From Monoplex corrugatus (taxonomy: Eukaryota > Mollusca > Gastropoda > Littorinimorpha > Ranellidae): a stretch of DNA of 64,000 nucleotides. This document shows positions 38,010-48,065 of the stretch, one piece after another. The number at the start of each line of letters is the position of its first letter. Position 1 is the stretch's first letter. Location: positions 49,837,307-49,901,306 of the forward strand of contig CM060312.1 of assembly GCA_030674185.1 (NCBI GenBank), given 5' to 3'. The notes under the pieces are model-generated. The model searched no databases. It was given only the letters and a program-made list of their open reading frames with translations, and was not told where the DNA came from. The position numbers were made by a program, and so were the translations under genes.

Positions 38010-39370
38010 GGAACTTTCCATCCACCCGTCCATCCTCTAAGAAAAGAGGCGTTCATTAAACAGGAAGGATGGTTGTGGAAGAACAAACAGAATGGCGGCA
38101 AGACCACATCGATTGTGCCTGCCACCAAGACAACGGCCACAGAAGGCTTCCTTGTCTCTGCCGGCAACCCTGGGTTTGCACAGCCCCTCACCCTCCGGCC
38201 AGTCTCCCCCCCCCCCCATCTGCCTCCCGGCCCGTCCCCCTTCCCTCCTCTCCCCGTTCCCCCACGGCCTGTCCTGCTGTGCCGCTACGTCCTTGTCCTT
38301 GTGTGTCGTCTTCACATTACCAGCCATTCGAAACTTATGGTCGGCCTGTAACAACACAAGAACGGAAGTAGTGGGTGTTTTGTTTCAGAGGACAGGCCAT
38401 AATACAGTAACTGGTTTTGAAAAAATGAAATTGTTATGTATGGGAAAATTGTCTATCTTTGCATGTTGTTTAAAGATAATATGCTATTTGGAAATTAAGG
38501 TTGACCTGTAACGCTAGGATAACAAAGTAGGAGTATTCTGCCTTAAGGGGGTAATATTAATCTTGTTATTTCCCCCTATAACCTGAGCTGTAATTAAAAA
38601 GCGAGCTGTTAAAAGACTCAACTGACGTCAGTGCCAACATTTTGAGGATAATAATGGATACCTCCTGTTCTTCGTGACTTTATCTTTTCCCATCCCTTAG
38701 GGGGTCAGATACCCGTTTACAGCTGCGCGGACTGGTATGGTGTGTTCAAGCCATGGACACTAACTGGTGACCAAACATTTCTTGGCAACCACGCTCAGTC
38801 ATGTTAAACCTCAACTTTTAGATTGAGTGGGCTGACCCGCAACAGCATTCGAGTCATTAGGGTCTTGGAGGACACCAGGGTAACTTTTTTTTAAAAAAAA
38901 TTTCTAAACCTATTGTGCTCATCAGAATAGATATTTCTTAAGAGAGGGTCCCATGAATATAAATGGAGAGTAGATTCAGGTACGTTTGTAATTTTTGCAT
39001 CAGTGAAAGTTGTGTCAAGGTGCTTTGCCAGAGATGTTAAATGAATATTTTCATTTTCTCAATTTAGTGGGAAAGTTCAGCAAGACGTTATCAGTTCAGC
39101 AATGATTTTCGATGTTTATCAGTGCGACAGCAGAGTGATCATCAGCAAGCTGATGGTTGACAGATGATCAGTAGATATAATGGAGTGATAATCAATCACA
39201 CAGCTATGATGAATGTTTCATACAGAGTATAATTCAGTGTTAAATAAGTCTCAACTAATTTAACTTCTTGAAACTCCTGCTATATTTCTCATTTCTCACT
39301 GCATTTCTTTGCTATGACTAGCAGCTGTGGTTATCATCAGATAAACGTGTTGTCTATGATCCTCACATAA
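38010..39370. other. No recognised feature; C-rich patch at 38190-38280
   Basis: A locally GC-rich patch gives overlapping frames on both strands (100-139 residues) of low complexity, rich in Pro. I see no domain. The remainder is AT-rich. Confidence 0.45.
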
Positions 39371-39375
39371 ATACT

Positions 39376-39545
39376 TTAACCCTTTGACTCCCGCACCCTG
39401 TCTACCAGCATCCTGCATGGCCAACCGTGCTAGCAAAGCAAAAACTTAACTCTTTGACTCCGTCACCCTATCCATGGATAAGTGACGAAGTCAAAGAGTT
39501 AAGTTTTTGCAGTTGGTAGATAGGGTGCGGGATGCAAAGGGTTAA
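39376..39545. mobile_element. Nested TTAA-flanked palindromic MITEs
   Basis: The outer element runs from TTAACCCTTTGACTCCCG at 39376 to GCAAAGGGTTAA ending at 39545. Its arms pair over about 30 bases (CCCTGTCTACCA / TGGTAGATAGGG). Inside, at 39446-39502, is a second TTAA-flanked 57-base palindrome (TTAACTCTTTGACT...AGTCAAAGAGTTAA), flanked by AAAAAC and GTTTTT. Related to 13390-13496. TTAA target preference suggests piggyBac-type mobilisation (inference). Confidence 0.75.
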
Positions 39546-39549
39546 AACT

Positions 39550-40480
39550 GTCAGCAAACGCTCATCAATATTTGAACGCACTTTGCTCAGATATTTGTCA
39601 TTTGCAATCTTTGTTCCCGTGTAAGAGAGCTCAAAAAACAAAACAAAAACAAAAAAAATACTGACCCCTTCAAACAATACTACTATCAGTATTAGTCTTA
39701 CTGTCCGCAGTGTACTCATGTGAGTGGTTGTGTGATATAATGCTAATTGTACATCTTTCGTCGGTTTGTTTGGAAGCCTGCGTCAGCATGTGTGCGTTTT
39801 CCTGTGTAGGTTCTTGTCTGCCTGTATACATGTGTGTGTATGTACATCCATGTCAGTATGTCTTTCTGTACGTTCCTGTGTGTTGGTGTTGACATATTTG
39901 GATTATTTGTTCATGTAATAAGATTTTTCTCATGTCATATCCGTACTATACTGTAATTTTCCTCTTCTGTGTCATATTATGCTTATATCGTTTATTTTTC
40001 GTTGATTTACGTCATAACGTATACTTTTTTTTCTGTAAAACGCAAAGTGCTTAGGAGTTAAGAGTTTGCTTCCCACGATTTTTGCTGTTTAAATGATTCG
40101 TTGACATCATCATTATCATCATCGATGTTACTGACTTAGACGTTTTTTCGTCATGTTGTTGTCATTTTGTTGTTGTTGTTGTGATTGTTGTATAAGTGGT
40201 CATGGAATGTTTTCAAATAAAAGGAAGAAAATGGACACCGCAGTAAGATAGTTTTACTGAAAAAAATTTCCCCCCCTTTTCTTTTTTCATTTCCAGCAGC
40301 GATGTTTATCAGATTCTGTTGCATTATGCTGCCTTGGCTGTTTTCGTAATCAATTTCATTACTTTCGTATTTAGACCCGCCCGTGTGGCACAGTCAGTCA
40401 ATATCACAAGCCTGTGCAAACTAGCTGGAGATGGAAGTTTCTGATCAGATGAGAAAAAAGAAAAGAAATACATACGTATG
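39550..40480. other. No recognised feature
   Basis: AT-rich. A possible degraded tRNA-like head (GTGGCACAGTCAGTCAATAT) lies at about 40386 but lacks a good B box. Confidence 0.4.
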
Positions 40481-40489
40481 AACGGACAA

Positions 40490-40519
40490 GTACACACACG
40501 CACACCACACACGCACGCA

Positions 40520-40551
<32 letters not shown>

Positions 40552-40562
40552 CACGCACACAC

Positions 40563-40603
<41 letters not shown>

Positions 40604-40640
40604 AAGAGAGAGAGAGAGGAGGAGAGAGAGAGAGAGAGTA
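40490..40640. repeat. (CACG)n/(CA)n/(GA)n microsatellite
   Basis: CACG tetranucleotides, CA and GA runs in succession. Confidence 0.95.
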
Positions 40641-40878
40641 ATTCGGAAGGCTGATGTGAACCGTATTTTCACTGTCACACGCACCTCACGCTCACAGTAA
40701 CATGAAATGTGTTCTTAATATGTATGTTTAAACTTAAATCATATTCATTGTTCTTAATATGGGTAAAAACGTGAATCCATTAAAATGTGGAACAGTGCAG
40801 CGCTTCTGCTGAGATATTCAAACAACAGTTTACTGTTTAAAACAAATATTTCAAAAATAGTTGTCATAGAAGATGTAA

Positions 40879-41236
40879 CTCCGGGGGGACTCTTTCAGTA
40901 TAAATAGCATCCCCATCTTCTGGAAATTCTGTGCTAGGTAAATTTACTCTTTTCTGTCAGTCTCTTTGTTTCTGCCTTGTTCCTTTTGAGTTCTGTCATT
41001 TCTTCCTATCATTTTCTGCCTTAATGGTCCATTCACCTGTATGTGTTCAATAAAGTCTAATGTACATTGTCTTAGGATTGATAATTGGGTACATGTATAA
41101 AGTGCATTTTTGACTCTAGGGAGGTAAGATATGCAGAAGAGACACAGAGAGAGAAGGGGGAGGGAGGGAAGGAGAGAGAGAAAGAGGAGATAACAAATTG
41201 GACGGTATGGCGTCAGCCTCTTTGTTTTTAGATGGA
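40879..41236 (+). mobile_element. Retroposon (CAGTCGGCT-tailed family), internally altered copy
   Basis: The 5' half is well preserved: CTCTTTCAGTATAAATAGCA and CCTGTATGTGTTCAATAAAG. A GA-rich stretch at about 41140-41190 replaces the middle. Homology resumes at AAATTGGACGGTATGG and stops before the CAGTCGGCT end. Confidence 0.7.
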
Positions 41237-41519
41237 ATATTTTTTCACACAATTATAAGCAGACCTTGTATATTAACAAAACAGCACAGAGTGAAAAAAT
41301 CCAGGCAACAAGAGCAGTCATCTAAAGAACGAGCTAGGACAAGCAAATTGGAGGGAAAGAAGATGTCCTTCTGGGGAAAATGATGATGTGCTCACAAAAC
41401 TGAGACTTCAGTAAATGCTGCTCGGATACCCTAAAGGAAAGGCATGACTAAAATTAACGTAAGCAGAGAAGAGAAAAAAATTCCAGTGTTTCCCCCTCTA
41501 TTCTTTGACATCCTGTAGA

Positions 41520-43935
41520 GGCAATCAGGACATTAATGAGCATAGGGATAAAAAAGAAAGCAGGCTATAACTGTCACCATACCGCACCTCAAGTATCCGT
41601 CTCAGACTGTGCCTTCCATCCGCCATGTCTGCCTATTTTCCTGTTATCTCCCTTTCCCGAGCTGCTCTCTTTCTCTGTTTTCTTTTTGGGTAACAGTGTA
41701 AGGGGCCTCCCCCTCCTTCAGGCCTTTGGTGTCCCTATTAGGTGGACTCCCGTCCCCAGGCAAGTTTTGTTGTATGGCAACCTACACCCCGATCCCAGGG
41801 AGTATTATTCCTCTGGAGTGCCAGACTTGTCCCAGAAATGGCCAAGCAATAAGGCGGGAACTGATATGCAAATTTTGGGAATCTTCCATTTTCTTCTTTT
41901 TTTGGCACTAGCATTGATGGTCGTATTTGTTGGGTGAGAATTGTGGCGGTAGGTTTATGTTACCAGGAATGTTCAAAGGCGAACTTTGTCTTTTCTTCTT
42001 CTTCTTTTTGTTTTTGTTTTTTGTTTGTTTTTGGAACTACCAACTGAGAGAGAGAGAGAGATCTTTTAAAAAAGATCGATACAAACTGCTTTGTCTGCCC
42101 TATCACTGATAGTCAGATGGTTATGATGTTAAAAGAAAATCCGTTCTGGAGCACAGAAGTCGATGGTAAAGCACAACGGTATATTGACAACCAGAAGACA
42201 TTTGAACATTACCTATTTACATTTGATTGTCCGATTGCTGATTAGAATTAAAAAATATTTCAGCAGTGGTTATCATTATGGTGGCTTGCATATTCTCCTA
42301 GATTCAAAGTAAAACAACTCTAAAGACCATATCGGTCACATTTCCGCTTACAGTTTGCATTTATAAGGTACACTGTGTATTTACCATGCCATTTCATCAG
42401 TTTATCCTGTTGTTGTTTGCATTTTTTCTGTCTAAAAAAGGATTAAGAATTAAGCGATTTAGAAAAGGATTAGGGAATGAATCAGTGCGATTTGTGATTG
42501 TGTTATTTTACACATTTTAACACGTTCGTATTATTGACGCATACATTGGAATGCTGTCTATACAATTCTAAATTCTTTTCAATCCCAGTAAACCATCCAC
42601 TTTGACGGTACATGTGGTCATAAAAGTTTCCAGAAGCAATTCTTTCACGAACATCGGGTCATAAATGAGTCCTATGTGTCCCTGGAGTTTATCAAATATT
42701 CACACACTGTACACGTCTAGCTATTTTTCTAAACTTTCTTCCCTATTCACACTCAAACACTTGTGTAAGTTGTGACGGATCCATCAGCCATCAAATATTG
42801 AAGAGCCATCCTGTCCTGCTGCCAAACCCCGGGCGCTAGCATAATGGGAGACGCTGCCCATGTCCGGAAGCTGGAGGGAATGGTGAATCAAGCATGGTGG
42901 TATACGGGTCACTGTTTGTGGGTTGGGTTGATGAGTCTCATGCATTTTTGAAGACTTTGAAAGGTGAATTAAGTGAAGTACTTTTGGTCCTTGTGCAGTG
43001 GCCCATAAATAACCTGGCTGTCATGGAGATGGGCACACTGGGATTTGAAAAATAGTAGGTCTTTTACATAGTGTGATGGTGGGTCTGTTCTTTGGTGTGG
43101 TTTGAGATAGTACCACAGTTTATTTAGTTTCGTTTCTACCAAATAACATGTATAAAAATGAATGTTTAAAACAAAACTGGGGGAAAACGAAAGAAAATGA
43201 TATTGTAGTAAATAGAACGTGGTTATATGGGAAGAGGGGAAATGGGACAGAAATCACTGCAAGATTCTTTACTTCGCTCGCCGAGACTGGTAAGGTCAGT
43301 GAAATACCTGAACGACGAGGATGACCAACACACAAGAAAACGATCTTTTTTCCTGGACTACCGATAACTTGGAATAATTTTATTCTCAACCTGGGACATC
43401 TCTGCCTTTTGCTTTCAGCGCATTAGCTGAGTTGATTAGAGCACCATGCTTATTACACATGGGGTTTGAGTTCAGCCCTCAAATACGGCTTATGCCTTGG
43501 TCATTTTGTATCATTTTCCCCACATGGCAACGACGAGGTCCGTGCTTATGGAATTTATTCTAAAAGCACAGAAACACTCTGCCTTAGAAAAAAAAACTAA
43601 CTAAAATTGAAATAAAGGTCACTCTGTCTGGTTGTATTATTTATGCTGTGGCTACACAGTTCACGCAGAATGAACTGTCGCCCAGAATTCCTAGCGACAG
43701 TTTGTTTCAATATCTGTGTTCAGCACAATTCTCCTTCTCACATGGTGTTGTGTTCGAGGCCAGGGAGTCCATTGAGGAAACAGTAGTAGTGCCATCGCTA
43801 GACTTCACACGAAGGACACTTGCAGGTCCTCTCTGTCTAGTAATCGATTAATAATGAGGGCCACTGATTCGCTCAAGTCTCTTCACGCTAGTCTGGGCAA
43901 ATTTACAGTATCAACCGGAAAGTGTATTTGGGAGT
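41520..43935 (+). repeat. About 2.4-kb duplicated block, copy 1
   Basis: It pairs with 59765-62045 in the same orientation. Shared anchors in order are: ACCTCAAGTATCC...CTCAGACTGTGCC (41587), TTGTCCCAGAAA and GATATGCAAATTT (41828-41878), CCATCAGCCATCAA (42781), GTCCGGAAG...GGGAATGGTGAAT (42861), GACTCATGCAT-like (42935), and AGTAGTGCCA...AGGACACTTGCAGG...CAAGTCTCTTCACGCT (43787-43893). Open frames do not agree between copies, so it is non-coding. Copy 1 carries a tRNA-like insertion near 43419 not seen in copy 2. Confidence 0.7.
43419..43490 (+). tRNA. tRNA-like sequence, probably a SINE head or tRNA pseudogene
   Basis: ATTAGCTGAGTTGATTAGAGC looks like a tRNA D-arm with A box, and GGGTTTGAGTTCAGCCC folds into a 5-bp T-arm with a 7-base loop. 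An anticodon stem CCATG/CATGG has a 9-base loop, so it is not a normal tRNA. No acceptor stem is evident. About 130 bases later an A-rich run (43587-43607) could be a SINE tail. Confidence 0.4.
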
Positions 43936-43997
43936 CATACACAGCAGTACCAACACTATGCTGAACATAAGATTTAAAGAGATGGTTGGAATCTGAC

Positions 43998-44390
43998 ACA
44001 CGTTTTTAATTTGATATGAATCTGACACGTTTTTAATTTGATATGAATCTGACACGTTTTTAATTTGATATGAATCTGACGCACGTTTTTAATTTGATAT
44101 GAATCTGCACACGTTTTTAATTTGATATGAATCTGACACACGTTTAATTTGATATGAATCTGACACACGTTTTTAATTTGATATGAATCTGACACACGTT
44201 TTTAATTTGATATGAATTTGACACACGTTTTTAATTTGATATGAATCTGACACACGTTTTTAATTTGATATGAATCTGACACACGTTTTTAATTTGATAT
44301 GAATCTGATACCGTTTTTAATTTGATATGATCTGACACACGTTTTAATTTGATATGAATTGACACACGTTTTAATTTGATATGAATCAGT
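43998..44390. repeat. 29-bp minisatellite, about 14 copies
   Basis: The unit is CACGTTTTTAATTTGATATG followed by AATCTGACA. Units differ mainly by one-base losses in T runs. A single diverged relative lies at about 44520-44580 (GACATACGTCTTTAGCTTGA). Confidence 0.95.
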
Positions 44391-45000
44391 TCGCTGGAGA
44401 GATGGATTATATGTTCAAAGTTAACAGCAGTTTTGTAGAGAGACAGAAGTCCTTTTTCAGTGTAAACTTACAAACGCACAGCCATACTAAATCCAGAGGT
44501 AAGATCAAAACAAACAGGTTGGAGTTTGACATACGTCTTTAGCTTGAAAGAATGATTCAGTTGGATGGAAAGATGAAGTACACAGTCAAAGGTACTAGTA
44601 ATTCATCGGTATTCAGATGATATTTGATCAATATCTAATCTGTAAATGGGATGTTACCAGTGAACTGGTAGGTGACGTTCCGACTTTCTGCTAATCTCTT
44701 CATATGTCTGCTGGTCCTACAAGTTTGTTAACTGTTCTGTTTTGAAGGAAAGGATTTGAATTTGCAAATCAGTGGCTCTTTTGCCATAATTGGGCCCACC
44801 TATTTATATTTCAGGTTTTATCTTGGTTCTTTGTTGTCGTTGTAATAAAGGCAAGCGCTTGTTAGTTTAAATTGAATATTTTCACTTTTACCAGCGTACA
44901 TATTTAATGTCTTGAGAATAGAATTAATTTAAATGTGTCATAAAGCTGATCAAAAAACATTAGGATTCGGATTTAGTTTTATGTGGGTATGTTGTCACGA

Positions 45001-45326
45001 TTATTGTTATTGTTATTGTTATTTTTGTTTAAAGCCCAGCCGACTGCATAGATCCATATCAGGGCTGTAACCGTTTCAAAACATATACCATACTTCAACT
45101 TGAAAAGAAAGAAGAAAATTAAGTTCACGTATCAATTTATTCGCAAACATAATCCAAGAGATGCATGCCCTGGCGTGACACTCAGTTATGTGCGCGAAGC
45201 ATTGATTATATGTACTTAGTTTTCTTTTCCTTTTTTCTGTTTAAGTAGTGTGTATGTTTTGAAACAGTTAAGTACTGATATGGCTCTACGCAGTCGGCTA
45301 GGCTTTAAACAAAAATTACAGTAACA
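45001..45326. mobile_element. Head-to-head inverted pair of retroposon 3' ends
   Basis: The left arm (45001-45151) is the family 3' end on the minus strand (AAAGCCCAGCCGACTGCAT). The right arm (45186-45326) is the same end on the plus strand (CTCTACGCAGTCGGCTAGGC). The arms are about 140-150 bases, imperfectly complementary, with a spacer of about 34 bases. Confidence 0.75.
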
Positions 45327-45439
45327 GAGTGCAGTTCGTTTGCCTGAATTTCGACTTATTTTTATCGTCGCTTTCTTCGTCTATGCAATCATATTGTAGT
45401 CAACGCAGTCTGCCAAACTTCCGAAATTAACTAAAGTGA

Positions 45440-45830
45440 CGTGTTCATACCAAGATGGCATTTCTAGAACAGTCAAAACTCCACGATACAGACCGGTTGA
45501 AGTGGATTCTGTTTCAAGAGCATGTGATCCTTGTCAAAAACGATCCTTCCATTATTAATCATTCTAGGGCCATGTTCTTAGACCTAAGAAATACACGCAA
45601 CAAAAAGAAAAGAATGCTCACAACTTTGGAAGGTTATTTCACACAAGAGCGAGTTTCAATTTTTAGAGTTGATGAACCATTTTAATATTTCCTTCTTTTG
45701 AACAGACCATCAAGTATTGATTGAAAAATATCATGAATCGAGTCTCTTGTCTTTTATATGTCTGTTCTCATGGAATTAAGTTAATATCACGAGTTTTATT
45801 TCATGTAATGGCCACTAAGACAACATTGTT
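45440..45830 (+). repeat. Duplicated block flanking the LINE, copy 1
   Basis: It matches 52385-52690: AAGAGCGAGTTTCAATTTTTAGAG against AAGAGCGAATTTCAATTTTTAGAG, then CAGTCTCTTGTCTT-like and ATTAA..TAATATCACGA. A 76-residue frame at 45455-45685 is not kept in the other copy. Confidence 0.6.
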
Positions 45831-45983
45831 CCAGTTGTCGGAACAGTACCCAGTGATTTTAAAACAGGTCACACAGAGTATAATCGCTGGTTCAACTTTA
45901 AAATTCTGTGATCATGTCTGGTATCAGCCTCAGGAAAGTAGACAAGTTGAATCAGTTCCTTAGCTAATAGATGGCGTACTGTA

Positions 45984-46190
<207 letters not shown>

Positions 46191-46215
46191 TTTTGCAGAA
46201 TAGGTGGGACATTAA

Positions 46216-46335
46216 GGGTAGAAGATATGCTTGCGGTGACAAAAGATAGATTCATATGGAGGGCCACGATCGCCAACGTTATGCAGCAAGGCACATGATG
46301 ATGATGATGATGATGATGTTGATGATGATGATGAT
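46216..46335 (+). mobile_element. LINE 3' end fragment with (ATG)n tail
   Basis: The plus strand encodes ...IWRATIANVMQQGT, a stop and (GAT)n. This is the MIANAM-type LINE ending also found near 23938 (minus), 54479 and 57296. It is 5'-truncated to about 70 bases of coding sequence. Confidence 0.65.
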
Positions 46336-46749
46336 ATTCTTATTGATCAGTTTATTTTTAGATGAATTATAGGAACATATTCTTTAAGTAGGATAAAAAA
46401 TCACGCATTAGATTGCTGGTTAAGGTATGTATGTATGTTTGGATGAGGGGGTCGGTTGATGAGAAGTGGGGAGAGGTTGGGGAACGATGTAATCAGTGTG
46501 TTTGATCACCACTGTCTCTGATCATTTTACCCGATCAGATGTGTTCACTCTTGATCAGTTCATCCACCACTATCATCTTTCCTATTGCCACAGGCACTGT
46601 GGCATATCACGTATGGACAACACAATTTTCATAGCGTCTTGCTTCTATCTTCACCAGTGCTTTATTTCCTCCTTCTGCTCCCGTTTCTTGGCCCCGAGGT
46701 TGATAGCAATATATCAGAAAAGGTAAAAGGAAAACAAAAACAGTACAAG

Positions 46750-46751
<2 letters not shown>

Positions 46752-46820
<69 letters not shown>
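46752..46820. repeat. (TC)n microsatellite at the LINE 5' edge
   Basis: About 68 bases of TC. A similar TC run follows the LINE tail at 51679, so the LINE may have inserted into a TC array. Confidence 0.95.
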
Positions 46821-46823
<3 letters not shown>

Positions 46824-47063
46824 CTTCGGGGGGGAAAGTGTGAACTCCAGTCTGTGCACAGCCTGTGAAACGTCCCTCGACAATTTTCAAAGTAGCAAGT
46901 GCTACAGAGGTTTTGGTGTGTCCATCTTTGGCAGTCTGTTGCATAACACGTCATGCCTTCGGAAAAGTTGGACTTCAGACAACGATGTGGACGTTTTGTG
47001 TTCATATTTATTCAATTTATTTCCAAACGTTCTTCTTCGAAAGTACGGAAGCCGGGCCTACAA

Positions 47064-47261
47064 ATGAAAACATGGAAGGACGGTGCTACCTGTGGTTTGC
47101 TCCTATCAATTTTGTTCTGGGGCAATTTGCTATTGACCCGTTATGGAGATGTGGAAACGAATCCAGGACCAGACAAACGCAATATGCGTCAGTCTACACT
47201 TGGTTCCCAATCTTCTGCTTCCGTCGAACTCACTCTGACAGCAAGGCCCCGCTATGAGTGA
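47064..47261 (+). pseudogene. 2A-like leader peptide frame at the LINE 5' end
   Basis: The frame is open from 46953, but the most likely start is the ATG at 47064. It encodes a hydrophobic stretch (GLLLSILFWGNLLL) directly followed by GDVETNPGP, encoded at 47145-47171, then a short Ser/Thr-rich tail, and stops at 47261. The motif fits the 2A consensus D(V/I)ExNPGP, which makes the ribosome skip the Gly-Pro bond, so the downstream protein would start with Pro. 2A-like peptides at the N-terminus of APE-type LINEs are known from several invertebrates. The hydrophobic part could also act as a signal sequence (inference). Confidence 0.85.
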
Positions 47262-47894
47262 CCTGATGTCAATGCTCACCTCTTTGAATTCTAAATTGAT
47301 GACCTCAAAGACGATTTTAAACGTGTATGGGAAGAATTCGCCACGTTCCGAACGGAACTGAAGGGACTGCGAGAAGAAGCGACCGAGCTACGAAAGGAGA
47401 ATGCTGACCTGCAGAAGACGAATGAAGACCTGGGTCGTAAGCTGCGAGATGAAGAACGATGACTTGGAGTGCCGATCAAAACGCAATAACCTCATCTTCT
47501 ATGGTCTTCCCAGACACGACAAAGAGACGAGTGCAGACTGTGAGGGCGTCCTTAAAGATCTGTTGACGGACAAGCTGGAGTTGGCTGACGACGTGGAATT
47601 TGACCGTGTTTCATCGGCTCAGTGGTAAGCCAGATGCCCCAGTGATTGCCCGCTGTGTCTTCTATATGCAGAAAGTGGATATTCTTGAAGCAAAACGTAA
47701 ACTCAAGGGATCCAATGTATTTATAGGGGAGGATTTCTCTAGCCGTGTGATAGACATCAGACGTGCATTAACACCTCACTTGAAGAAAGCCAGGCAAGAC
47801 AGGCAAGAAAGCAGCGATGGTGTTTGATCATCTGCTCATAGACGGTAAAAAATATTTTCTGGATGGCGAAGACAAACTGACTCAGCTGAAATAG
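47262..47894 (+). pseudogene. LINE ORF1: coiled coil, RRM and C-terminal domain, frameshifted
   Basis: ORF1 proteins bind the element RNA and act as chaperones in the ribonucleoprotein. Here 47295-47460 encodes a coiled coil (FRTELKGLREEATELRKENA). A one-base shift leads to an RRM start (SKRNNLIFYGLPRHD, about 47480-47515). A second shift near 47605-47620 joins FDRV to HRLSGKPDAPVIARCVFY, then LKGSNVFIGEDFS and LTPHLKKARQ. A third near 47815 gives FDHLLIDGKKYFLDGEDK and a TAG at 47892. This is the L1 ORF1p layout (transposase_22-type). Two early stops lie near 47261 and 47292. Confidence 0.8.
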
Positions 47895-48065
47895 GAATTC
47901 GGCCGGTCCCATTCGCGACATTTGAGAGAGGAGACTTTTGACGAGGGTAAAAAAGGTATGAACACACCGGTGCCCACTGACACTGACTCTGAGCACGCAC
48001 GTGTTTTTGTTAAAAAAGACGACAGTCCTGGTGTTTGTGCCGAGAACAGCCGTGCTCTGCTTTAG

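Noticed and set aside
38069..38511. Overlapping frames of 100-139 residues on both strands
   Set aside because: Local C-richness removes stops; the proteins are proline-rich and low-complexity with no conserved motif.
41536..41937. 133-residue plus frame in the duplicated block
   Set aside because: The partner copy at 59792-60170 does not keep the same frame or protein sequence.
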